A stretch of 64,000 bases of DNA from Microbacterium hydrocarbonoxydans (GTDB taxonomy: Bacteria; Actinomycetota; Actinomycetes; Actinomycetales; Microbacteriaceae). The notes below the pieces were generated by a model. That model was not told the DNA's origin and did no database searches. It was given only the letters and a program-made list of their open reading frames with translations. The stretch lies in contig NZ_JYJB01000008.1 of assembly GCF_000956475.1 (NCBI RefSeq), forward strand, positions 186,001 to 250,000, written 5' to 3'. Shown piece by piece: positions 18,431 through 27,249 of the stretch (positions are counted from its first letter, which is position 1; every line of letters starts with the position of its first letter). Position numbers and translations under genes: made by a program.

Positions 18431-19266
18431 CCGGACGCGTGGCTCTCGTCGGCGCCGGCCCCGGCGACGCCGGGCTCCTGACCGTACGCGGCCTGAAGGC
18501 GCTGCAGAGCGCCGACGTCATCGTCGCCGATCGCCTCGGGGCTCGTGCCGTGCTCGAGCAGCTCGCTGCGGAGGGCATCGCGCTGCCGGCCGAGGTCATC
18601 GACGTCGGCAAGCTCCCCGGCCACCACCCTGTGCCGCAGGACGGCATCAACGAGCTGCTGGTCGAACTCGCCCGCGCGGGCAAGAACGTCGTGCGGCTCA
18701 AGGGCGGAGACCCGTTCGTGTTCGGCCGCGGCCGCGAAGAGCAGCTGTTCTGCGAGGAGCACGGCATCCCGGTCGAGGTCGTGCCCGGCGTCACGAGTGC
18801 GATCTCGGTGCCCGCAGTGGCCGGCATCCCGCTCACGCACCGCGGTGTCGCGACATCGTTCACCGTCCTCAGCGGCCACGATCAGATCGACCGCGTCCCC
18901 GGCGGAGCCGGCCACACGGTCGTGCTGCTGATGGGCGTGAACACGCTCGGCCACTCCGCGCATGTTCTCGCGGCAGGCTCGCGCGGCGCCGACTGCCCCG
19001 TCGCGATCGTCGAAGACGGCTACGGCGAGAACCAGCGTGTCACGATCGGCACGCTGGGCACGATCACCGGGCTCGCCGCCGAACGACAGGTGCGCTCCCC
19101 CGCGGTCATCGTCATCGGCGACGTCGTGCGGCTCAGCCCTCAGGCCGGGCCGCCTGCCCTTTCCACCACCGAGAAGAAGACGCACTGGACCGAGGCCCTC
19201 ACCGCGGGCCTCGCCGTCGACACCGGCCTCGTCCAGGTCGTCGAGTCCTCTCTCACCACCCGCTGA
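18427..19266 (+). CDS. cobA: Uroporphyrinogen-III C-methyltransferase (SUMT)
   Basis: Methylates uroporphyrinogen III at C2 and C7 with S-adenosylmethionine to give precorrin-2, the branch point to siroheme. The 279-residue protein has VALVGAGPGDAGLLT at the N-terminus, the VVRLKGGDPFVFGRGREE motif and VEVVPGVTSAISVPAVAGIPLTHRG. It is a stand-alone SUMT domain, without the CysG-type dehydrogenase/ferrochelatase part or a HemD fusion. Placement between the importer and the ferredoxin reductase shows it serves siroheme supply for sulfite reductase. The start overlaps the permease stop. Confidence 0.93.
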   Translation: MTGRVALVGAGPGDAGLLTVRGLKALQSADVIVADRLGARAVLEQLAAEGIALPAEVIDVGKLPGHHPVPQDGINELLVELARAGKNVVRLKGGDPFVFGRGREEQLFCEEHGIPVEVVPGVTSAISVPAVAGIPLTHRGVATSFTVLSGHDQIDRVPGGAGHTVVLLMGVNTLGHSAHVLAAGSRGADCPVAIVEDGYGENQRVTIGTLGTITGLAAERQVRSPAVIVIGDVVRLSPQAGPPALSTTEKKTHWTEALTAGLAVDTGLVQVVESSLTTR

Positions 19267-19300
19267 CCTCCCGTCCTGCTGATCCACCGAAAGATACGTC

Positions 19301-20704
19301 ATGTCATCGACCTCTCTGTCCCTGCGCGTCGCGATCGTCGGCGCGGGTCCCGCCGGAATCTATGCGGGCAACCTCCTCGCCAACGCCGTCGCCGCTCGTG
19401 AAGGCAGCGGCACGGTCGAGATCGACCTGTTCGAGTCGCTCCCGGCGCCCTACGGGCTGATCCGCTACGGCGTCGCGCCCGACCACCCCCGCATCAAGGG
19501 CATCGTGAACTCGCTGCACGAGATGCTCGACGCGTTCCCGGACGAGGATGCGGCGCGCCGCACGATCCGCTTCATCGGCAACGTCGAGGTCGGCCGCGAC
19601 ATCTCCCTCGAGGAGCTGCGCGAGCGCTACCACGCGGTGATCCTCGCGACCGGCGCGATCCGCGACGCCGCGCTCGACATCCCTGGTGTCGACCTGCCCG
19701 GCTCCTACGGCGCCGCCGACTTCGTCGCCTGGTTCGACGGCCACCCCGACGTCGCGCGCACCTGGCCCCTCGAGGCCTCGTCGGTCGCGGTGATCGGCAA
19801 CGGCAACGTCGCGCTCGATGTCGCCCGCGTGCTCGCCAAGCACGCCGTGGACCTGCGCACCACCGAGATCCCCGACAACGTGCTCGCGGGCCTCGAGTCC
19901 TCCGCCGTCACCGACGTGCACGTGTTCGGCCGCCGCGGCCCCGCCGACATCAAGTTCACCCCGATCGAGCTGCGCGAGCTCGGCGAGGTGAACGACGTCG
20001 ACATCGTGCTGCACGACGAGGACTTCGACGGCGTCGACCCGGCATCCGCCACGAACAACCAGCTCAAGGTCATGCTGCGCACCCTGAACAGCTGGCGCGA
20101 TCGCCCCGCGGGAACGGCCTCCCGCCGCCTGCACCTGCACTTCTGGCACGCGCCCGTGGAGATCGCAGGCGACGGCAAGGTCGAGAGCATCCGCTTCGAG
20201 AGGACGCGGACGGATGCCGAGGGCGCCCTGGTGCGCACGGGAGAGTTCCGCGACTACGACGTGCAGGCCGTGTACCGCGCGGTCGGCTACTACGGCACCC
20301 GCGTCGTGGACGCCCCCTTCGACGAGGCGCGCGGGGTGATCCCGAACGAGGGCGGACGCGTCGACGGCGAGCCCGGGCTCTATGCGACCGGCTGGATCAA
20401 GCGCGGGCCTGTCGGCCTGATCGGCCACACCAAGTCCGATGCGCTCGAGACCATCACGAACCTGATCGCGGATGCCGAGGCGGGACTGCTCGGCGCGCCG
20501 ACCTCGGAGGAGGATGTCCTCGACGTGCTCGACGCGAGCGGTACCGAGTACACGACGTGGGACGGCTGGCTCGCCCTCGACGCGCACGAGCGCGCGCTCG
20601 GGGAGAGCCACGTGCACACCCGCGAGCGCGTCAAGGTCGTGCCGCGCGAAGAGCAGGTCTCGGTGTCGCGCGACGCTCAGAGCGAAAGCGCACTCGTCCG
20701 ATGA
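19301..20704 (+). CDS. fprA: Ferredoxin--NADP+ reductase, FprA (adrenodoxin reductase) type
   Basis: Transfers electrons from NADPH to ferredoxin, here probably to the FdxA encoded next and then to sulfite reductase. The 467-residue flavoprotein resembles mycobacterial FprA: FAD motif [14 protein letters not shown] at residues 10-23, [20 protein letters not shown], the NADP motif [15 protein letters not shown], and the [21 protein letters not shown] segment near the C-terminus. It overlaps fdxA by ATGA, an arrangement that couples their synthesis. Confidence 0.95.
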   Translation: MSSTSLSLRVAIVGAGPAGIYAGNLLANAVAAREGSGTVEIDLFESLPAPYGLIRYGVAPDHPRIKGIVNSLHEMLDAFPDEDAARRTIRFIGNVEVGRDISLEELRERYHAVILATGAIRDAALDIPGVDLPGSYGAADFVAWFDGHPDVARTWPLEASSVAVIGNGNVALDVARVLAKHAVDLRTTEIPDNVLAGLESSAVTDVHVFGRRGPADIKFTPIELRELGEVNDVDIVLHDEDFDGVDPASATNNQLKVMLRTLNSWRDRPAGTASRRLHLHFWHAPVEIAGDGKVESIRFERTRTDAEGALVRTGEFRDYDVQAVYRAVGYYGTRVVDAPFDEARGVIPNEGGRVDGEPGLYATGWIKRGPVGLIGHTKSDALETITNLIADAEAGLLGAPTSEEDVLDVLDASGTEYTTWDGWLALDAHERALGESHVHTRERVKVVPREEQVSVSRDAQSESALVR

Positions 20705-21030
20705 CCTACGTCATCGCGCTCCCGTGCGTCGATGTGAAGGATCGTGCCTGCATCGACGAGTGCCCCGTTGACTGCATCTACGAGGGTGAACGTTCGTTGT
20801 ACATCCATCCGGATGAGTGCGTGGACTGCGGTGCGTGCGAGCCGGTGTGTCCTGTCGAGGCGATCTACTACGAAGATGATCTGCCCGAGGAGTGGGCGGA
20901 CTACTACAAGGCGAATGTCGAGTTCTTCGACGAGATCGGCTCTCCCGGTGGCGCCGCCAAGACCGGCGTGATCGCGCACGACCACCCCATCATCGCCGCC
21001 CTCCCGCCCCAGGACGGCGGTCATGACTGA
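20701..21030 (+). CDS. fdxA: 7Fe ferredoxin FdxA
   Basis: A 109-residue ferredoxin with cysteines at 9, 17, 21, 25, 40, 43, 46 and 50, the pattern of actinobacterial [3Fe-4S][4Fe-4S] ferredoxins ([13 protein letters not shown] and [16 protein letters not shown]). The C-terminal [22 protein letters not shown] stretch is typical of FdxA. Between fprA and a flavoprotein gene, it is the likely electron carrier from FprA to the siroheme sulfite reductase. Its last eight bases overlap the next gene. Confidence 0.96.
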   Translation: MTYVIALPCVDVKDRACIDECPVDCIYEGERSLYIHPDECVDCGACEPVCPVEAIYYEDDLPEEWADYYKANVEFFDEIGSPGGAAKTGVIAHDHPIIAALPPQDGGHD

Positions 21031-21946
21031 GCCCTACGATGTCCTGATCATCGGAGGAGGGCCCGCCGGCCTGTCGGCGGCGCTCAACCTCGGCCGCTCG
21101 CTCGTGCGCGTGCTGGTGGTCGACGCCGACCGACCGCGCAACGCGGCGACGCTGAACTCGCACGGCTTCCTCACCCGCGACGGAGTGCCGCCGCACGAGC
21201 TGCGCAAGATCGCGCGGCAGGAGCTCGCGGCCTATCCGAACGTCGAGATCCGCTCGCGCGTGAAGGTGACCTCCCTCACGCAGACGGCCGACGGCTTCAC
21301 CGCCGGGATCGGCCGCACCACGGCGACCGAGACGGCCGAGGCACACTCGGTGCTGCTCGCCACCGGCCTGCGCGAGACCCTGCCCGAGGTGCCGAACCTG
21401 CGAGGCTTCTACGGCATGAGCCTGTTCAGCTGCGCGGCGTGCGACGCGTGGGAGCTGCGCGGCAGGCGCATGGCCCTCATCGGCGAATCCGCCGACCTCG
21501 CCGACCGTGCACGCTTGATCGGGCGATGGACCGAGAGCCTCACCGTGTTCACGAACGGCTCCGACGCGGTCACCACCGCGGAGGAGGCAGAGCTCGCCGC
21601 CGCCGGAGTCAGCGTGCTCCGGCATCCCATCGTCGAGCTCGTCGGCGAGCGCGGCCGTCTCGAGGCGATCCGCCTGTCCGATGGCACGCAGGTCGACGTC
21701 GAGGGCGGCTTCGTACGCCCAGAGTGGGAGACCGATCTGTCGTTCCTCGACGGGTTCACGGCATCGGTCGATGGTCACGGGCACCTCGTGACCGACCGCT
21801 CGGGCCGCACCGATGTCCCCGGCCTGTACGCCGCCGGCGACGCGGCCGCACCCGGTCCGCAGCAGCTCATCGTGGCGGCGGGCGCAGGCGCGCGCGTGGC
21901 GGCCGTGATCGTGCACGACACGATCGGCGTCGCGACCGCGCATTGA
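21023..21946 (+). CDS. Thioredoxin-reductase-like FAD-dependent oxidoreductase
   Basis: A 307-residue two-domain flavoprotein. FAD motif [15 protein letters not shown] lies at residues 8-22 and GLYAAGDAA near the C-terminus. A redox CxxC, C137-x2-C140 ([10 protein letters not shown]), sits where thioredoxin reductases and GliT-type dithiol oxidases have theirs. The second nucleotide-binding site is degenerate: [12 protein letters not shown] replaces the GxGxxA/S motif, and FTNGSD occupies the position of the NADPH-binding HRRxxxR. It may therefore not use NADPH. Its start lies eight bases inside fdxA, which suggests tight coupling with that ferredoxin. An ordinary NAD(P)H flavoprotein remains possible. 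Confidence 0.85.
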   Translation: MTEPYDVLIIGGGPAGLSAALNLGRSLVRVLVVDADRPRNAATLNSHGFLTRDGVPPHELRKIARQELAAYPNVEIRSRVKVTSLTQTADGFTAGIGRTTATETAEAHSVLLATGLRETLPEVPNLRGFYGMSLFSCAACDAWELRGRRMALIGESADLADRARLIGRWTESLTVFTNGSDAVTTAEEAELAAAGVSVLRHPIVELVGERGRLEAIRLSDGTQVDVEGGFVRPEWETDLSFLDGFTASVDGHGHLVTDRSGRTDVPGLYAAGDAAAPGPQQLIVAAGAGARVAAVIVHDTIGVATAH

Positions 21947-21972
21947 CCCTCTCGCCCGGGCCGCTTCGGAGA

Positions 21973-21978
21973 TAGGCT
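21973..21978 (+). promoter_or_regulatory. -10 box for a leaderless lipoprotein transcript
   Basis: TAGGCT stands seven bases before the ATG at 21986 and no ribosome binding site lies between, so the transcript probably starts at the start codon. Confidence 0.5.
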
Positions 21979-21985
21979 GACCCGC

Positions 21986-22660
21986 ATGACGCGTACATCG
22001 GGGGGCCGTCTCGCAGCGGCGATCATCGTGGGACTCGCGGTGCTGCCGCTGAGCGGCTGCCTGTACGCGCAGATCCCCGAGCATCCGCCCACCGATCAGG
22101 ATCCGATCACGACCGACGAGCCGATCGACGAGCCCACGGACGAACCCGCTGACGGGCTGCCCTCGTCGATGAGCTTCGATGACGGTGCGGATGTGCCGTC
22201 GACCGCCTACATCGAATGGGCTGACGGGTTCTTCGCCGATGACGGCTGGAAGATCACGAAACCCGACGACGGGAACGGCGGCTGGGCGTACGGCACGATC
22301 GACGACGTGTGCATCGCGCAGTTCTGGCAGGGCGACATCTCGAGCCTGCCCCTCGTCGACGGCGACGACAGCGCCAGCTCCGATGCCGTGCTGGCCTACG
22401 TCCTGGGCGATTCGACCACCGCGGCCGACATCACGCCTCTCGCCGGGACCGTGCAACTCGGATACGGCGCCGGAGGCGCCCCCTCGCTCGACGCGCGTCA
22501 GGTCGTCGGGGCCGACGACGGGCGCGACTGGTACATCACGGCACGTGCCTTCACCGCGACGGGATACGGCGTCTACCTCATCACCGACTGCACCGGGGGA
22601 GACATCGCCGCGACCTTCAGCGAGATCGTCGAGAAGAACCCGGTCGTCATCACGCCGTGA
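21986..22660 (+). CDS. Putative secreted lipoprotein, unknown function
   Basis: I do not recognise a family. The 224-residue protein has a signal peptide with lipobox LSGC (cysteine about residue 28), a Thr/Asp/Glu/Pro-rich linker with repeated DEP motifs (residues 34-55), and a globular domain with two cysteines (VCIAQF and TDCTGG) that may form a disulfide. It has its own leaderless promoter and converges with the DUF3817 gene, leaving six bases between stop codons. Confidence 0.75.
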   Translation: MTRTSGGRLAAAIIVGLAVLPLSGCLYAQIPEHPPTDQDPITTDEPIDEPTDEPADGLPSSMSFDDGADVPSTAYIEWADGFFADDGWKITKPDDGNGGWAYGTIDDVCIAQFWQGDISSLPLVDGDDSASSDAVLAYVLGDSTTAADITPLAGTVQLGYGAGGAPSLDARQVVGADDGRDWYITARAFTATGYGVYLITDCTGGDIAATFSEIVEKNPVVITP

Positions 22661-22666
22661 CGCGGG

Positions 22667-23128
22667 TCACTTGCCGCCGGGAGGGCCCACGAGCAGCAGG
22701 ATGACGTAGAGCGCGACGACCGCGACGGCGATCAGCGCGCCGAGCGCCCACGGCCGGCGCAGGAACCAGCGCATCAGCCGATCGAACCACGTGCGGTCCC
22801 TCGGATCGTCGGTCTCGGCGAGGCGCCAGTCGCCCGCGAGGCGGCCCGTGCGGTGCAGCCAGATCTCAATCGGGATCGTCGCATAGGGCACGATCGCGCT
22901 CGCGACCGCGAGCACCGCCGTCCCGATCCTCCAGCGGTTGTTGAGCGCCACGAGAATCGCCGTGGCGCCGTAGGCGAGGAAGACGAACCCGTGGATGCCG
23001 CCGCCGATCGTGACGACGATCGCCGGCACCCCCACGGCGCGGGCGATGAGGGCTGCGATCAGGATCGTCCAGGTGATCCCCTCGGCGATCGCGAGGGCGC
23101 GGTACAGGCGGGATGGCTGAGTGAACAC
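22667..23128 (-). CDS. DUF3817 domain-containing membrane protein
   Basis: A 153-residue integral membrane protein. Three hydrophobic segments form the DUF3817 unit, with LYRALAIAEGITWTIL at the start and the conserved GGIHGFVFLAYGATAILVAL in the middle; an extra C-terminal helix (ALGALIAVAVVALYVILLLV) follows a basic segment. The family is widespread in actinobacteria with no settled function. I take the GTG at 23126-23128 as start because CAGGAG lies four bases upstream on the minus strand and the family begins close to this helix; longer in-frame starts add low-complexity Arg-rich sequence. Confidence 0.8.
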   Translation of the reverse strand: MFTQPSRLYRALAIAEGITWTILIAALIARAVGVPAIVVTIGGGIHGFVFLAYGATAILVALNNRWRIGTAVLAVASAIVPYATIPIEIWLHRTGRLAGDWRLAETDDPRDRTWFDRLMRWFLRRPWALGALIAVAVVALYVILLLVGPPGGK

Positions 23129-23253
23129 GGAGCTCCTGAGGTCGGGTGATTCCACGTTAGGCGAGGGCGCGGCATCCGAAATCCATCGAACGGTTGAGAC
23201 GGATGCTGCGGACCTCAGGGAATAGCGCAGGATCGCCGGACGTTGCCGAAGGC

Positions 23254-24162
23254 ATGGTGACCGTCGACCCCGAAGCCCTCTCGCAGGTGCTCGGCGCGAT
23301 CGACCTCCGGGTCGGCGTCGGCCGCCGTGAGCACCTGAACGAGAACAGCCTGCTCGCCCTCGCACCCGGCGACGCGGTGCTCGTGTACGTCGCGGAGGGC
23401 GCGGTGCGCGGTATCCCCCCGCTCGATTCCGGATGCCGACTCGACGTCGACCGCGAATCGCACCGTGTCGAGGTCGACGCGCGCACGAGCCCCGCCACCC
23501 TGCGCACCGGCGATGCGTTCCTCACCCTCGGCGACGGCGCTGTCGCGCTCGAGGCGCAGGAGGCGACGAGCCTGATCGTCGTCGCTCTCGAGCTTGCGGC
23601 GCCGGCGCCTGCCGTGAGCGCGGCGCTGCCCGGCTACATCACCGTGACCGGCTTCGATGTGCTCGAGCCGGCCGCAGCCGCGCTGGTCGAGAGCATGGGG
23701 CCGGTGGCCCCGTCGTCACGACCTGCGCGACAGAGCGACCCGCTCATCTGCCGCCTCATGGCGACCACGGTGCTGCTCTCGGTGATCCGCGCCTGGGCCG
23801 AGAACGGCTGCGCGCCCGAGGGCTGGCCGCACGTCTCGAAAGACCCGTTCCTCGACCGCGTGATCGAGGCGATCCACGAGGCACCCGGACGCGAATGGAC
23901 CGTCGAGCGTCTGGCCGGCGTCGGCGCCATGTCGCGCTCGGCCTTCGCCGAGCGCTTTCGCAGCACGGTCGGCCGCTCTCCCGCCGACTACGTCACCGAG
24001 GTGCGCATCGATGCCGCGAAGCGGATGCTCGAGGCGGGGCGCTCCGTGTCGGAGACCTCGCGCGAGCTGGGGTACGCCTCCGACGAGGGCTTCAGCCGCG
24101 CGTTCCGCCGTCGCACCGGCATGAATCCGAGCGCCTGGCGCCGGCTGCCCGTTCCCGCATAG
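23254..24162 (+). CDS. AraC family transcriptional regulator with cupin domain
   Basis: DNA-binding regulator, 302 residues from this start. The N-terminal half is a cupin sensor (DPEALSQVLGAIDLRVGV at the start); the C-terminal half has two helix-turn-helix motifs, WTVERLAGVGAMSRSAFAERFRSTVGRSPADYVTEVRI and DAAKRMLEAGRSVSETSRELGYASDEGFSRAFRRRTGMNPSAWRR. ATG at 23254 fits where the family usually begins; in-frame ATG 23203 and TTG 23194 are alternatives. It is divergent from the DUF3817 gene and convergent with the MFS exporter at 24368, which may be its target. Confidence 0.87.
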   Translation: MVTVDPEALSQVLGAIDLRVGVGRREHLNENSLLALAPGDAVLVYVAEGAVRGIPPLDSGCRLDVDRESHRVEVDARTSPATLRTGDAFLTLGDGAVALEAQEATSLIVVALELAAPAPAVSAALPGYITVTGFDVLEPAAAALVESMGPVAPSSRPARQSDPLICRLMATTVLLSVIRAWAENGCAPEGWPHVSKDPFLDRVIEAIHEAPGREWTVERLAGVGAMSRSAFAERFRSTVGRSPADYVTEVRIDAAKRMLEAGRSVSETSRELGYASDEGFSRAFRRRTGMNPSAWRRLPVPA

Positions 24163-24228
24163 CCGGGGCCGTCCGGCATCCGCCCCGGGCGTCCGTCCCC
24201 CCGGCGTCCGCCCCCGGCGTCCGTCCCC

Positions 24229-24316
24229 GTGTGGAAAGTCGGACTCACGGGGCGACACGCCGTGTTCCGGGGGGCGGCGCATCGGCGTGTCATCCGTCGG
24301 GTCCGACTTTTCGCAC
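24229..24316. repeat. Nested palindromic repeat, copy A
   Basis: An 88-nt element whose outer arms GTGTGGAAAGTCGGA (24229-24243) and TCCGACTTTTCGCAC (24302-24316) are inverted copies with two mismatches, enclosing inner arms GACACGCC (24254-24261) and GGCGTGTC (24284-24291). It lies between two convergent genes. Copy B with the same arms is at 28145-28230. It could act as a bidirectional terminator or be a REP-type mobile element. Confidence 0.85.
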
Positions 24317-24367
24317 GGCACGGAAGCGCCTGCGCGGGGACGCGTGCGCCGACGCCGGGCGCGTGCG

Positions 24368-25570
24368 CTACGCGGCGCCCTGCACCCGCACCCGGTTCGA
24401 CAGCCCGAACAGCACGGCGCCGACCACGAGCATCGCCGCCCCGATCGTGTAGACGACCTCGACGCTGAGCATGTCGACGAGCAGCCCGCCGAGTCCGGCG
24501 GCGATCGTGATCGCCAGCTGGAAGCCCACGACCACCAGGCTGCCGCCGGCCTCCAGGCGGTCGGGCATCCGGTGCCCGACCCACGTGTTCGCGACGATCA
24601 GCCACGATGAGAAGAGGAAGCCCCACACCAGCACGACGATGCCGACGCCAATCACGGTGCCCGAGAGCACGATCACCGAGATCACGGCAGCCGCGATCAC
24701 GACCGGCACCACGACCGACAGGAACACGAAGGTGCGGTCGATCACGAGGCCGATCACGATGTTCCCGATCAGGCCGCCGAGTCCGAACAGCGCGAGCAGC
24801 ACGACGATGGTCGACGCGTCGACGTCGGGGATGCGCTCGAGCGCGAGGCGCACGTAGGTGTAGGCGAGGAAGTGCCCGAGCACGACGGCGACGTGGCCGA
24901 TGAGCCCGAGACCGATGCCGGGGCGGCGCACGGTGTCGACGAGCAGACGGATGCTGGACGCCTGCGCCGCGGGCACCGACGGCAGCGTGAAGCGCAGCGC
25001 GACGGCGAGCGCCACCATGAGCACGCCGGCGAGCGCGAACACGAGGTGCCAGTCGACGAGCTCCGCGAGCATGACGCCGAGGGGAACGCCGGCGACCGTG
25101 GCGAGCGAGACGCCCGCCGAGGTGAACATGACCCCGCGGCCGAGGCGCTCTGGCCCGGCGAGCGTGGCGGCGACCGTGATCGACATCGACCAGAACGCGC
25201 TGATCGCGGCACCCAGCAGGAATCGGGCGGCGAGCACGAGCACGAGGTTCGGCGCGATCGCGACGAGCAGGTTCGAGACGGCCGCGGCGAGCGCCATCCA
25301 CACGAGCAGCGAGCGCCGGTCGAGCCGCGGGAAGATCAGGCCGATCGTCGGCGCCACGACCAGGCCGACGAGCGCCGTGATCGTCACGGTCTGCCCGGCC
25401 TGCCCCGGCGTGACGCCGAGAGACGCGGCCATCTCGGTGAGCACGCCGTTCGGCAGGAACTCCGCCGTCACCAGCAGGAATCCCATGAGCATGAGCACGA
25501 TCAGCCCGCCGTATCGCATGCGGTCGGCGCTCGCGACGGGGGCTGTGGGAACAGGAGCGGTGATCGTCAT
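24368..25570 (-). CDS. MFS transporter, AraJ/drug efflux-like
   Basis: A 400-residue, 12-segment major facilitator protein. The N-terminus after the first methionines is short and cytoplasmic, then RMRYGGLIVLMLMGFLLVTAEFLPNGVLTEMAASLGVTPGQAGQTVTITALVG, the pattern of AraJ/PbuE-type exporters. Motif A lies in FPRLDRRSLLVWMA. The ATG at 25568-25570 begins MTITAPVP; a longer frame upstream adds Arg/Ala-rich residues without similarity. Substrate unknown. It converges on the AraC regulator gene across repeat copy A. Confidence 0.88.
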   Translation of the reverse strand: MTITAPVPTAPVASADRMRYGGLIVLMLMGFLLVTAEFLPNGVLTEMAASLGVTPGQAGQTVTITALVGLVVAPTIGLIFPRLDRRSLLVWMALAAAVSNLLVAIAPNLVLVLAARFLLGAAISAFWSMSITVAATLAGPERLGRGVMFTSAGVSLATVAGVPLGVMLAELVDWHLVFALAGVLMVALAVALRFTLPSVPAAQASSIRLLVDTVRRPGIGLGLIGHVAVVLGHFLAYTYVRLALERIPDVDASTIVVLLALFGLGGLIGNIVIGLVIDRTFVFLSVVVPVVIAAAVISVIVLSGTVIGVGIVVLVWGFLFSSWLIVANTWVGHRMPDRLEAGGSLVVVGFQLAITIAAGLGGLLVDMLSVEVVYTIGAAMLVVGAVLFGLSNRVRVQGAA

Positions 25571-25689
25571 GCATCCAGCTTCGCAGCGAGCGGATGCCGT
25601 CGCCCGACCGGCCGTCCACGGCATCCGACCGATCGTCCGGCGTGCCGGATGCCCGGGGGCTCGCGCGGAGGCGGGAACCCGCCCGGATG

Positions 25690-26598
25690 TCAGCGCAGGA
25701 ACCTGACGACTCCGTCGACGGTGGCCCCGTCGACGGCCGCGACGACCATCAGCAGACCCCGGTCCTCGCCGTCGAGCAGACAGCGGAAGACCGGATGCCC
25801 GCCGGCCCAGCCGGCCGGCTCGACCTCGTATCGCGCGCCGCGACCGGCGGCGCTCGCACGAAGGAATCCCCCGATCGCAGCCCTCCCGTCGAAGCGGTGC
25901 GGCGCCGGAGGCATCGCGAGCCAGGAGCGATCCGTGAGAAGTGCGAGAACCCCGTCCACATCGTCGGCGGCATAGGCCCTGGCCAGCCGTTCGGCCAGCT
26001 GCAGCTCATCCTTCGACGCAGCGAGCGGGGCGATGGACGGCATCGCGGCACGCGCGCGCTGCAGCAGCCCCTTCACCGCGGTGGGAGACGATTCCAGCAT
26101 CTCGGCGCACTCGGCCGCCGTGAAGTCGAGCACATCGCACAGGATCAGGGCCGCTGTCTGACGGGGCGGGAGGGAGTTCAGGGCGCACAGGAAGGCGTAC
26201 TCGAGACCGCTCCGGACCTCCAGCGGGTCATCGGCCGACGGCGCGGAGTGGGGAAACGGCTCGCACCAGGTCACGCGCTTCATGCGGCTCGGGGCGGGGG
26301 CGTCGAATGGCGGCAGCGGAGCAGCCGGAGGGCGCCTCGCACCGGCGCGCACCGCGTTGAGGCAGCGTGACGTCGCGATCCGGTAGAGCCAGGTGCGCAG
26401 CGACGACCGCCCTTCGAAGCCGGGCAGGGCCTGCCAGGCCGAGAGCAGCGTGTCCTGCAGCGCGTCTTCGGCGTCGTGGAGCGAGCCGAGCATCCGGTAG
26501 CAGTGCACCCGCAGCTCGTGCTCGTAAGGGCGCACCAGCTCGGCGAACCCGTCGTCGCGCGGTCGTGCCAGCCAGCTGCCCTCATCCGCGCGGACCAT
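25690..26598 (-). CDS. ECF sigma factor with C-terminal SnoaL-like domain
   Basis: A 302-residue RNA polymerase sigma factor. Region 2 is clear (VRPYEHELRVHCYRMLGSLHDAEDALQDTLLSAWQALPGFEGRSSLRTWLYRIATSRCLNAVR, about residues 22-84), and region 4 is LPPRQTAALILCDVLDFTAAECAEMLESSPTAVKGLLQRARAAM. A third domain of about 110 residues resembles the SnoaL/NTF2 fold found in the sigma group annotated as TIGR02960. These factors usually lack an anti-sigma gene and are thought to be controlled by the extra domain. The divergent neighbour at 26699 encodes a separate NTF2-like protein. Confidence 0.9.
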   Translation of the reverse strand: MVRADEGSWLARPRDDGFAELVRPYEHELRVHCYRMLGSLHDAEDALQDTLLSAWQALPGFEGRSSLRTWLYRIATSRCLNAVRAGARRPPAAPLPPFDAPAPSRMKRVTWCEPFPHSAPSADDPLEVRSGLEYAFLCALNSLPPRQTAALILCDVLDFTAAECAEMLESSPTAVKGLLQRARAAMPSIAPLAASKDELQLAERLARAYAADDVDGVLALLTDRSWLAMPPAPHRFDGRAAIGGFLRASAAGRGARYEVEPAGWAGGHPVFRCLLDGEDRGLLMVVAAVDGATVDGVVRFLR

Positions 26599-26698
26599 GC
26601 AGTCATGATGCCACCGTTCCGATCGGGATGCGGCCGGTGTCTACCCGTTCACATCATCGCAGCCGCACGTGCGCCTGCACCCATCGGAAGGAACCGCC

Positions 26699-27070
26699 AT
26701 GACCGCCCTCGAGACCTCTCTCTCCTACCTCCGCCTCTGGACCTCGGGCGCCTCCGACGACGCCTGGGCGCTGCTCGACCCCGACGTCGTCTGCGTCTCA
26801 CCCGCCGGCGTGCTGAACGGCCGCGACGCGGTGGTCGCGTTCATGGCGCCGTTCGCCGCGGGACTCGTGAGCTCCGAACTGCTCGGAGCCTTCGGCGACG
26901 ACGAGCGCGCCCTGATCCTCTACGACACAGCCACGGCAGCGGTCGCGAGCGCGCCGGCGGCCGAGCTGCACAGCGTCGTGGGCGGGCGGATCACCGGCAT
27001 CCGCATCGTGTTCGATCGCCTGCCGTTCGCTCTCGCACGCGGCGATGTCGTCCCGAAGCCACAGGCGTGA
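26699..27070 (+). CDS. NTF2/SnoaL-like family protein
   Basis: A 123-residue single-domain protein with the cone-like NTF2 pattern: a long N-terminal helix (LETSLSYLRLWTSGASDDAWALLDPDVVCVSPAG), a NGRDAVVAFM segment and a strand series ending GRITGIRIVFDR. Members range from ketosteroid-type isomerases to simple ligand carriers; no catalytic residues can be assigned. The ATG at 26699 has GGAAGGA upstream. It is divergently transcribed from the sigma factor gene whose C-terminal domain is of the same fold. Confidence 0.75.
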   Translation: MTALETSLSYLRLWTSGASDDAWALLDPDVVCVSPAGVLNGRDAVVAFMAPFAAGLVSSELLGAFGDDERALILYDTATAAVASAPAAELHSVVGGRITGIRIVFDRLPFALARGDVVPKPQA

Positions 27071-27081
27071 CCGGCTGCTGG

Positions 27082-27111
27082 TGGACAGATCCCGGTGCGG
27101 AGGCCTAGAGT
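27082..27111 (+). promoter_or_regulatory. Promoter of the RIO kinase transcript
   Basis: TGGACA (27082-27087) and TAGAGT (27106-27111) are separated by 18 bp. Transcription would begin near 27118, giving a leader of about 130 bases before the kinase start that contains a short ORF with a good ribosome site. Confidence 0.65.
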
Positions 27112-27163
27112 CGATCGCGCACCGGGATCAGCCCGGAAGGCCAGAGCGAGAGGAGCCGAAGAC

Positions 27164-27208
27164 ATGACGAACGTCGTTGTCGCGCCCCTCGCCGACATCC
27201 TTCCCTGA
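27164..27208 (+). CDS. Possible 14-residue leader peptide upstream of the RIO kinase
   Basis: A short ORF, MTNVVVAPLADILP, has a purine-rich site GAGAGGAG about nine bases before its ATG, better than the site of the kinase gene itself. It ends 41 bases before the TTG start of the kinase, and the stop is followed by a possible stem GAGGCC/GGCCTC. It is too short for a domain. It may be a regulatory leader, or it may be chance. Confidence 0.35.
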   Translation: MTNVVVAPLADILP

Positions 27209-27249
27209 GGCCGCCGCCTGCGTGGCCTCCGACTCCGGAGCCACACACT

